The position numbers and the translations under genes are program-made. The notes beneath the pieces were generated by a model. It had not been told where the DNA came from, made no database searches, and worked only from the letters and a program-made list of their open reading frames with translations. Of a DNA stretch of 14,049 nucleotides, positions 7,686 to 14,049 are shown in pieces (position 1 is the first letter of the stretch; each line of letters begins with the position of its first letter). Source of the DNA: Hamiltosporidium magnivora (Eukaryota > Microsporidia > Dubosqiidae); contig PITI01000346.1 in assembly GCA_004325065.1 (NCBI GenBank), positions 1 to 14,049 of the forward strand. Direction: 5' to 3'.

Positions 7686-8236
7686 GTCCTCATTAAATTA
7701 AAAAAAAATTCGAAGTACAAAAACAAAACGTAGCTATAAACCTTAAGAAAATTCATGGATCCAGATAGAACCACTCAAAAGGGATAATATTATAGAAAAA
7801 AAATAAAAAAAGGATTATATTTTAAAAATGAAAGAAATTAAATTTTATAAATGGTTACTATATTAAAAAAAATATAAATTAAATTTTTTTTCGAATTTCA
7901 TTAGAAAATTCAAAAAATCACTAGCGATTGCTTTAAAAATATGTGAATGGTCGGTGTATATCGAAATTCGTTAGCTGAAATGATTTCCGTTATAGATTCA
8001 AATCTCATTCTTTAAAAATTCAAGTCGCATAAAATTTAATAAAAGTAAAGATTCCTACATATAACATGAGAAAGGAACTCTATTATTCGTGTTACTTTGT
8101 TCTATGTCTTAGAAAATCAATACAACGCATCGTAATGAGATTTAGATATGTATTAATAATATATATATTTGAACTAATTTATGCAAAGAAGGAAAAAAAT
8201 TTTTGACAAATTAAATTTCTATTAAACAAAACTACA
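7686..8236. other. No gene seen
   Basis: AT-rich sequence with scattered runs. No frame or repeat worth naming. Confidence 0.45.
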
Positions 8237-8262
8237 CCATTTACTATTTTGTGGCGAATCTC
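8237..8262 (-). repeat. Dispersed repeat, copy A (SPQxSKW segment)
   Basis: Plus-strand CCATTTACTATTTTGTGGCG is close to CCATTTACTTTTTTGAGGCG at 9688-9707. On the minus strand the segments encode DSPQNSKWCSFV-stop here and SSPQKSKWHNIH-stop at the other copy, so both end a reading frame at nearly the same place. A second shared block, CTTTGTGG, lies at 8275-8282 here and near 9747 in copy B, with a deletion between blocks in this copy. This looks like two decayed 3' ends of one unidentified coding repeat. Confidence 0.55.
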
Positions 8263-8363
8263 TTTTAAAACGTACTTTGTGGTTTTTAAATTATTTTACT
8301 TCTAGTATTCCTTTTTTTACGGGTACTGTATTTGCAAGGTATTTATGGCATCAGGATCAAATA

Positions 8364-8639
8364 TTATTGTTTAAAGGTTACCAACAACCCAAGTGGAACC
8401 TTAAACTTTATAAGATGTACAATTAAATTTATAAAAAGAAAATACACCAAGTAATCTTGTAGGTATTCACGGTCAGCATCAAAGACTCGTTTTAAACTTC
8501 TATAAGTGATTTTTAGCATTTTTCGTAAGAAATTTAACCATTTTTTGCATGATTATGTGGAGTATTTGTTTTCTTTTACTCATAAAAACAATTTTTTTGC
8601 ATTTAAATCTATTTCTAAAACAAAATCTACTGTATATAG
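8364..8639 (-). pseudogene. Decayed minus-strand ORF upstream of the SPQxSKW repeat
   Basis: On the minus strand a frame from 8639 gives LYTVDFVLEIDLNAKKLFL, a TGA, VKENKYST, and a TAA at 8553-8555. It is then open for 62 codons to a TAA at 8364-8366: SCKKWLNFLRKMLKITYRSL, KRVFDADREYLQDYLVYFLF and INLIVHLIKFKVPLGLL. An ATG at 8517-8519 could start a 51-residue product. The helix-rich, charged composition is more protein-like than its surroundings. It lies 5' of repeat copy A on the same strand, so it may belong to the same element, though the frame changes between them. The plus-strand ORF at 8696-8983 overlaps other minus-strand fragments further upstream and is not preferred. No family is recognised. 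Confidence 0.35.
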
Positions 8640-9000
8640 AGATTTTTCAATAAAGAATTAATGTCTATTATGTGCAATCAATTTTGTTATAAAATGTGAC
8701 ACTTATTTTAAAAACAAGTATTAATATAGATAAATTAATGAGATCATCCCGATTAATAAATAAAAGTTGTTATAAATATTTAAATATACAAAAACCAGCA
8801 ATGTCTGCCAAAATTTTAAATAGATACAAAAAAGTGATATTTTCTTTTGGAAACTCGCTTAATCTGGTGATTTGCTTTCCTATAAAATTTTCAAAAAGTA
8901 TTGTGAGTATACATAAATATCAAAAGCCTTTGTATTCTATTTCTTGCTTTTCTAACAAGTTCCAATGTTTTAATCATCATTAAAGTAATAAAACAATCAA
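8640..9000 (-). other. Fragmentary minus-strand frames; antisense 95-codon ORF
   Basis: The minus strand shows pieces in three frames: KTLELVRKARNRIQRLLIFM (about 8900-8970), then KANHQIKRVSKRKYHFF, then LFKILADIAGFCIFKYL. These could continue the relic at 8364-8639 with frameshifts. The plus strand carries a 95-codon frame at 8696-8983 (MRSSRLINKSCYKYLNIQKP and onward), but it starts at a GTG rather than an ATG, and an open frame of this length is not rare at this A+T content. I cannot decide the strand and call no gene. Confidence 0.25.
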
Positions 9001-9672
9001 TATGTTTAGAATGGATAAAAACAAGACACATTATAAAAAAGTTTTCGTAAATATACAATAATCAATTCTCAAAGACTCGCTTATCTTTTCCCTTTATACA
9101 GACTCCAGTTAAAAACAAAACCGAGACTAGCACTTATTCTATTTTTCCCTGAAAATTATAGTTCTAATAGGAATATGGGTCAAAACAATTCCTATATACT
9201 TAGGATTTCATAAATTCTCTGTAAAAATATTTATTAAGACTTTTTTTGATTTGCTTCGGGTTAACACAATAATGATTTTTTTTACTTTAAAATGTATCTA
9301 GAATATCTATGATAAATGAATTAGATGTAAAAAGACTAACGATATTTTTGCTTGATTAAAAAATAATCTATAATTGGTATTTAAAAAAAATTATGTAATT
9401 TTTAGTGATATAATAAAAAAAATATAATATTTAAAATCTTTACAAGTATTAAGATGCTGAATGATGTGGATTCGAAAAAATGTAAAATTTTTACGCTAAA
9501 TTTTAGTTATCTATGCTGACATTTTCTTTGCTTTAGATTTCAATGTCCATGAAATAAACGTGTAGATCAATTTTATTATGTCTATAATCTAATTGGTATT
9601 GGTTTCAGCTTATTAAGTAAAAAAACACATTGATAGAATCTTCATAGGTGTTCGGACTTTGATTTAATGAAT
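9001..9672. other. No gene seen
   Basis: AT-rich with short A and T runs around 9380-9430. No open frame or repeat recognised. Confidence 0.45.
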
Positions 9673-10248
9673 TTAATGAATATTGTGCCATTTACTTTTT
9701 TGAGGCGAAGAATCTGATATTAAAATATCATTATTTAGTGAAAGATCTTTGTGGCATAGATAATTAAGCGTCTGATAGACTTCTGCTTTTGTTTTAAATA
9801 AGATGTGGCTGACGAATCATTCTTTACAAGCCTAGTTACACCTGCGGTTTTTTCTATTTAGACTGAAATATACATCCAGTAGCAATCCATAACGTTTTCT
9901 TCGACTTGGAACAAATAATACACATTCTATTCGCAAAAGTTTAAATAGAAGCGTGGTGAGAAGATAATCTATTAAAACCTATTTGGTTGGCAATGAGTGC
10001 GTAGAATTGAAGTGAAATTCATCGCTGCAATTTTTGTGGGGTATAAAGTCACCAGATCCATAAGTCGATCCCCTATGATCCCGAGTTACAAAGGAATAAA
10101 AGAATCAAATAGAAAACTTCCAATTGTTTATCCTCAAACCGAGAAGTAAAAGAGGAATGGAATAAGTAAAGGAATAAGTTATTAAGAAATTAATTCTTAA
10201 ATGATTTAAAATTTGGAGTTTTAAGAAAAGTTTTTTTGGTTGAAGAAA
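9673..10248 (-). pseudogene. Decayed minus-strand ORF of an unidentified repeat family (copy B)
   Basis: One minus-strand frame runs 192 codons from 10248 to a terminal TAA at 9673-9675. It has just four internal stops (10105-10107, 9979-9981, 9832-9834, 9817-9819) and no frameshift; about fifteen would be expected in random sequence of this composition. Segments include DHRGSTYGSGDFIPHKN, a 48-codon stretch from 9978 with RIECVLFVPSRRKRYGLLLD and VYFSLNRKNRR, and the end TLNYLCHKDLSLNNDILISD followed by SSPQKSKW. G+C is higher than in neighbouring DNA. Parts recur elsewhere: the GxFIPxKN region at 13829-13897 and the SPQxSKW end at 8237-8262, all in the same orientation. That pattern fits a transposable element or multicopy gene family. 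I cannot name the protein. Confidence 0.55.
9983..10053 (-). repeat. Dispersed repeat, first copy (about 70 bp)
   Basis: Plus-strand TTGGCAATGAGTG (9986-9998) is identical at 13832-13844, and the match continues for about 70 bases with two or three single-base indels at roughly 70% identity (hand alignment). On the minus strand it encodes part of the GxFIPxKN segment. Confidence 0.7.
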
Positions 10249-10735
10249 TTAGCTGTTCGAACACAACCACCCGTAGATTCACACGCTTGGTAACGTTTCA
10301 GAAAGATTTTTATGAAATAGATAACGTTTCAAGAAAGTTTATCAGCAAGCTTTCCATGATCGCAATTACTTATAATTATATTTTTTAGAAGATTAAGTTC
10401 TTTTAGAAATTTCTGTAAATATATGAAGTTTTCAATAAAATTTCAGAATTAAATTGATCACAAACTTACGTGATTGATAACTTTAATTGTTTTAATTTTA
10501 ATACATACCTAATTAAATCATTTTTTTTAGCTCTAATAAATTTTATTATCGTTTAAATATATATTTTATCTGTTTTTATCTAATATCAAATCATGACATG
10601 ATGTTCTATTCTCTCTGAAATGCCTGAAAAAGTTGGGAATTTTCTATTCTAAAATATTTTTTATATTTGCTATCAGTTAAAGTTTTATCATTTCTGATTT
10701 TTTAAAAAATATAAATATAGCAAGGTTTATAAAAT
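10249..10735. other. Spacer before the orphan gene
   Basis: The first 80 bases are less AT-rich and may extend the minus-strand relic (a frame with NLSETLPSV and IYGWLCSNS). The rest is AT-rich, with nothing recognised. The last 35 bases before the ATG at 10736 contain a TATAAATATA stretch that could serve as a promoter, but such strings are common here. Confidence 0.4.
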
Positions 10736-11104
10736 TTGATGAATGATGGCATAAATAATAATTTTGGAAATGATTTCCAAAATTCAACTTTTTACTTGAA
10801 ACAAAGAACAAAAAAACCACGAGGAAATAACAACCATACCACAAAACAATCTAAAGCAAAAAGAAACTTTATTTTCAATGTTCGAAACTACGAGGAAATA
10901 GTAGTTATTTTTCATGAAATGGTCAAAGATACAATTTTATTTGAGAAAAATGCATTAAAAATGGAATACGGGATGCAACAAAAAATTTTCCCGCTGTTAA
11001 ATAAAGCCAAAAAACTGTTATATCTATACTACAAGAAATATTTATATACTATTGACCGAACTTCCAATATATATCTTGAATCTCTATTTTCTTATTTTGA
11101 ATGA
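10736..11104 (+). CDS. Hypothetical protein, 122 residues, orphan
   Basis: This is the longest intact ATG-to-stop frame in the window (ATG at 10736, TGA at 11102-11104). By a rough hand estimate from base composition, a frame this long should appear by chance only about once in thirty windows this size. The N-terminal 45 residues are Asn-rich and basic (MMNDGINNNFGNDFQNSTF, then KQRTKKPRGNNNHTTKQSKA) and probably disordered, perhaps nucleic-acid binding. Residues about 46-108 are predicted by eye as amphipathic helices: NVRNYEEIVVIFHEMVKDTI, then EYGMQQKIFPLLNKAKKLL and YYKKYLYTIDR. There is no signal peptide and no membrane segment. A second ATG (codon 2) is adjacent, so the exact start matters little. 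No family is recognised; a small helical subunit of a nuclear complex is one possibility without proof. AATAAA lies 18 bases after the stop. Confidence 0.55.
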   Translation: MMNDGINNNFGNDFQNSTFYLKQRTKKPRGNNNHTTKQSKAKRNFIFNVRNYEEIVVIFHEMVKDTILFEKNALKMEYGMQQKIFPLLNKAKKLLYLYYKKYLYTIDRTSNIYLESLFSYFE

Positions 11105-11380
11105 TTATCTTCTATAATTTTAATAAATTATATTTTTATATATTTGTTTACAGTTCGATAATTTATTAATTTCTAATCTAATATTTAGATCTCGTAAAAT
11201 TTATTGATGAAAATTTTTTTACATCGATTCTAAAGTAAACTTTTGTATAACATTTATATTTATTTGATAAAATAAAACACTATAGATTGCAGATATACCA
11301 TATATCGAATTTTTAAATAAAAATAAATATATAAGCCTTTCTTTTTCTTTGGATTTATTTAATTCGGCACCAATATGTAA
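11105..11380. other. AT-rich intergenic stretch
   Basis: No open frame or repeat seen. Several AATAAA-like strings occur, as expected at this composition. Confidence 0.5.
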
Positions 11381-11668
11381 ATGAACATTTTATTAATGAA
11401 TTCTTTATACAATTTTTTCTTTTTCAAATCCCAAATAACAAAAATATGTTTGTATATAATTTCATTATCCTATTTTCAAAATATTCAGACGGCTCCGAAT
11501 AAATCCAAGACGCATAATTATTTCATTGTTTTAAGGATAATCAATAAAAAATTGTTTGACATTTATTTACAAAAGAAAGCAATAAATGATTACAAGTGGT
11601 TATTTTTAATATTAGAAATCTTTAATCAAATTTTATTATCAGTATTAGATAAGAAAGCCCCAAATTAA
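11381..11668 (+). CDS. Hypothetical short protein with hydrophobic N-terminus
   Basis: ATG at 11381 directly follows an in-frame TAA (11378-11380), and the frame ends at a TAA, giving 95 residues. The N-terminus MNILLMNSLYNFFFFKSQI and the following KICLYIISLSYFQNI are hydrophobic and could form a signal anchor. The middle, TAPNKSKTHNYFIVLRIINK, is mixed, and the end has LFLILEIFNQILLSVLDKK, a second hydrophobic helix. It lies 277 bases after the orphan gene on the same strand. Length is near the upper end of what random sequence here would give, so it may be spurious. No family is recognised. Confidence 0.35.
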   Translation: MNILLMNSLYNFFFFKSQITKICLYIISLSYFQNIQTAPNKSKTHNYFIVLRIINKKLFDIYLQKKAINDYKWLFLILEIFNQILLSVLDKKAPN

Positions 11669-11994
11669 AAAAAAATATTTTCAAATAGATTATATTTATA
11701 AAAAACTCAACGTTTAATGTTAAAGAAAATATTCTAAAATTATCAAATGCATTAAAAAATCATTAATTTAATAAACCTTTATATTTTTTGCCTGGTTTTT
11801 TATTTGAGTTGCAAAAACTTGAAATTCTAATATTTTCGTATATAGTTTAGGCTATTTTTTAGAAATTTACTTGGTTTTATACTAACAGAAATGGGAGATA
11901 TTGTTTTATTTATTTATATCTCCCTATTATTCAATAATCTCATATTTGATTTACGTTTAATATGTAAAAGAAGATTTCACCTTCTGCGTTTTAA
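11669..11994. other. No gene seen
   Basis: AT-rich; no frame, repeat or RNA recognised. Confidence 0.5.
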
Positions 11995-12216
11995 TTAATT
12001 TCTTGATTTGAACATTCTGCTGTTTGATTATAAGAAGTCTTTTTGTTGGCGTATCTTTGCAAAGTGGAAATATATTGTACTAAGTTTTCCGCTCATTATA
12101 TTACATACTTGTAAGCCCTTTACCACCCGAATAACTTCTAGTCATGGTTAACTAGTCAATCTATCAACAAAGAGGATTTCAGCGGCCTTTCTGAATAATT
12201 TAGAACAAACGCATAC
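11995..12216 (-). pseudogene. Decayed minus-strand ORF, unidentified
   Basis: A single minus-strand frame of 74 codons from 12216 to a TAA at 11995-11997, with three internal stops. It gives KLFRKAAEILFVDRLTS, a gap of two stops around one Pro, LEVIRVVKGLQVCNIMSGKL and STIYFHFAKIRQQKDFL. The latter is a 37-codon clean run of varied, protein-like composition. It lies downstream, on the same strand, of the membrane-anchored relic at 12334-12809 and happens to share the frame of that relic's last part. The sequence between (12217-12333) is full of stops, so a single gene is unlikely. No family is recognised. Confidence 0.35.
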
Positions 12217-12333
12217 TTATATTCTTACCAATATATAATGATTCTAATATAAATCAATAACATTTTGTTACCTCCCAATTAAAACTCAATAAATTAAGTA
12301 GCACTAATCAATAAATACGACTCAGTACATTTG

Positions 12334-12809
12334 TTAGCGTGTCGTATTAAGTACTCTTTTCAATACAATTATCTTTAAGGAGCCTATAAACAAAACTAAA
12401 GCCGTAATAATTGCCCATTTATAAGTTTAATTAGTAAGTAAAAATTGCGTGTCTAAATGCCTATTTTGAGATCTCTATCTGTGTGATATTCTTACTCTTT
12501 CCTCGAGAATTTCTTCAACAAGATCGTAGTAGATAGATTTTTTTAAAAAAACATAATTATATTTATTTTAAAAATCAAATTTAGGATTTCATTCATTCCT
12601 TTAGTATTTCTAGTATTCTTCCTAATATATTTTGACACCGAGTTACCAAGCACCTCACTTCCTTCTTTCAGAATTTCATAAAATCGGCGTTTACTTAATA
12701 TCCCTTTTGTGATTCAAACGTTCAGAATATCATAAAATAAGGCTTGATCCTGTAGTTTGATATTCCTTCTTTTTAGCAGTAAAATAAAATAAGAAATATC
12801 AACATTCAT
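12334..12809 (-). pseudogene. Decayed gene for a C-terminally membrane-anchored protein
   Basis: From an ATG at 12807-12809 the minus strand reads MNVDISYFILLLKRRNIKLQ, meets a TGA at 12714-12716, and continues open for 56 codons to a TAA at 12543-12545: GILSKRRFYEILKEGSEVLG, NSVSKYIRKNTRNTKGMNEI. A slip in the T7/A7 homopolymer at 12538-12551 moves into a second frame, KKIYYDLVEEILEERVRISH, a TAG, RSQNRHLDTQFLLTN, a TAA, then YKWAIITALVLFIGSLKIIV and LKRVLNTTR before a TAA at 12334-12336. That last part is a hydrophobic helix of about 20 residues with a short basic tail, typical of tail-anchored proteins. A helical, heptad-like body followed by a tail anchor recalls SNAREs of the Vti1/Sec20 kind; this is a suggestion only. 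Three stops and one frameshift make it a pseudogene as read. Confidence 0.45.
12667..12738 (-). repeat. In-phase 54-bp internal repeat
   Basis: TTCAGAATTTCATAAAAT at 12667-12684 recurs as TTCAGAATATCATAAAAT at 12721-12738 (17 of 18 identical). The offset of 54 bases is exactly 18 codons. On the minus strand the copies encode FYEILK and FYDILN in the same frame of the 12334-12809 relic, which suggests an 18-residue helical repeat in the lost protein, or chance. Confidence 0.55.
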
Positions 12810-13463
12810 ATTTTTCAGCGTTATTTATTGTTAGATATGATTTCTCGTTTTCTATTTTGCTGTACCATGAAATTATTTTGAATTTTCAATTGACATTGAA
12901 CAAATTCACAATCTAAAATAATTAAAATAAATGTAAAATATTCATCATTACAACGTGAGTTTTTGGTCTTAGCCTGCATTTATATTTTTTTTCGGCTGAT
13001 GATATACATTATTTCTTTCTAGACAATAAATGAGAGACAATTATTAGTTTAATTTTATTGCAAGAGTTTTTATTTCTATTTCGAACTATATATTTATTAA
13101 CTCTTCCTACACATTCATCTGAGTATGACTTTGTTTTGTTATAATATTATTTGTTTTATATAATTTAACTTCGAAAATTCGTTTATTTGAAGTTGAATGC
13201 CTTCAAATGATAGTCCATTGCCCAGTATTCAATTTCTTATGAAACAAATAATATTAGGTGTTATTTATTTAAAACGATTCTTTTTTTTAAATATTAATGG
13301 TCTCGTCATTTCTATGCCAATAAATGAGTTTTAAATAAAAGTTTTGGTACTATTCCATATTATTTTTGTGTATTTGTTGATTTCGATAACATAATTAATT
13401 AAATGCCAGCATTTTTTTGCAAACTGCAAATAGTTTCCGATTCCCCAGTCTTTATTTCTAGGT
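12810..13463. other. No gene seen
   Basis: AT-rich with frequent stops. A short minus-strand stretch around 13385-13470 (KARPRNKDWGIGNYLQFAKK) is open and could extend the small ORF at 13464-13583 after a frameshift, but it is too short to call. Confidence 0.4.
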
Positions 13464-13583
13464 CTAGCTTTTATATTTTAAAACCCCCTTTTTCATTAAG
13501 ATTGAACCAACCAGGTGTTGTCGAGGAGCCTGAAACAATAGATAAAACAAATAGTTATTTTTCGTAACAAACCTTTTTTTCAT
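13464..13583 (-). pseudogene. Small minus-strand ORF, probably a gene relic
   Basis: ATG at 13581-13583 opens 39 residues to a TAG at 13464-13466: MKKRFVTKNNYLFYLLFQAP, RQHLVGSILMKKGVLKYKS. The frame is also open 10 codons upstream of the ATG. After the stop the same frame meets two more stops, and another frame continues with protein-like sequence. G+C is slightly raised over 13470-13560. It could be a fragment of a larger dead gene; no family is recognised. Confidence 0.25.
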
Positions 13584-13828
13584 GCCATCGTCATATTTAA
13601 TTATTTTACATCGTTTCTACATAATAGAAACATACACAACACAAACAATAAAGGAGACAAGCTATCATTTGAGAAATATAATTTTCATTTTTTTATTCAT
13701 ATGGGTTTTCCAACCCTAAAATATTTACTTTTAATTTTATTTGTTTATTTTCAAAGGAGTGAGTTTTTAGAAAATAATTTATAATATCAAATTATAAGTG
13801 GAGGGAGGATAACCACATAAAAAACTTT
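13584..13828. other. AT-rich spacer
   Basis: No open frame or repeat seen until the dispersed repeat begins at 13829. Confidence 0.4.
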
Positions 13829-14049
13829 CTGCTTGGCAATGAGTGTGTGAAACTGGTGTGAGATCATTGTTTGGATTTTTAGTGGGAATAAAACCACACT
13901 ACATCTTCGGTTGTTCAATGAGAGTTGTTATGTGGAGAAGAGGTCTAAGAACTGGCGAAACTTTTTCTACAAATTTATTTGTAGTTTTTTATGTAACCAG
14001 ATTGCAGACCGCAGCTGAACATGTAGGTAATCGCCATGTAAAAGCATGG
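13790..14049 (-). pseudogene. Partial copy of the unidentified repeat family, running off the right edge
   Basis: G+C rises sharply from 13800 to the end, as in copy B at 9830-10100. The minus-strand frame from about 13997 gives NKFVEKVSPVLRPLLHITTL and IEQPKM, a TAG, then CGFIPTKNPNNDLTPVSHTH and CQAESFLCGYPPSTYNLIL. The plus strand is open too, from 13839 to the window end (VRSLFGFLVGIKPHYIFGCS and onward), so the coding strand is not proven. The shared repeat and the same-orientation frame in copy B favour the minus strand. Confidence 0.4.
13829..13897 (-). repeat. Dispersed repeat, second copy
   Basis: This matches 9983-10053 in the same orientation at roughly 70% identity, with an identical 13-base core at 13832-13844. 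The minus-strand frame here gives GFIPTKNPNNDLTPVSHTHC; in the first copy the equivalent frame gives GDFIPHKNCSDEFHFNSTH. Shared FIPxKN spacing supports a formerly coding minus strand. Confidence 0.7.

Noticed and set aside
8696..8983. Plus-strand 95-codon frame as a gene
   Set aside because: It starts at a GTG, its length is not rare by chance, and minus-strand peptides in the same region look at least as protein-like.
10250..10285. GTTCGAAC string suggesting a tRNA T-loop
   Set aside because: No flanking stem, D-arm or anticodon arm could be folded by eye.

Overview
The window is about three-quarters A+T and very gene-poor. I see no rRNA, tRNA, CRISPR array or bacterial operon. Most recognisable protein sequence is transposable-element debris read across stops and frameshifts. 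A mariner/IS630-like transposase tail beside Ty3/gypsy-type retroelement relics in long, almost empty, AT-rich DNA best fits a eukaryote of the microsporidian kind with an expanded, low-density genome. This is an inference from composition and element types; no marker gene confirms it.

Layout. 1-182: C-terminal tail of a DDE transposase running in from the left edge. 246-305: three tandem 20-bp units. 395-778: a single-frame ORF broken by three stops, possibly a gag-like or other element protein. 1773-4104 (+): a decayed Ty3/gypsy-type pol in the order reverse transcriptase, RNase H, integrase. The integrase is the clearest part: an HxxxH pair, NDNGREF, QGQIER at near DD35E spacing, and a C-terminal domain. 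It carries repeated TGA codons where Trp is expected and Asn where the first catalytic Asp should be. Long T-rich tracts lie on both sides (about 1180-1320 and 4130-4290). 5368-5745 (+): a weaker second reverse-transcriptase-like relic. 

From about 8.2 kb onward the minus strand carries several decayed reading frames (8364-8639, 9673-10248, 11995-12216, 12334-12809, 13464-13583). Two of these regions share diverged repeat segments with other places (8237-8262 with 9688-9716; 9983-10053 with 13829-13897), which suggests a dispersed unidentified family. The 12334-12809 relic has an in-phase 54-bp internal repeat and ends in a single membrane-anchor-like segment.

The only reading frame clearly longer than chance and intact is 10736-11104 (+), a 122-residue basic orphan protein. 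A second short hydrophobic ORF follows at 11381-11668 (+). The window therefore reads as a graveyard of transposons and broken genes with one or two possible live small genes. I see no evidence of a new multi-gene system. The observations most worth a second look are the minus-strand repeat family, the membrane-anchored relic, the orphan gene and the mutation pattern in the integrase.
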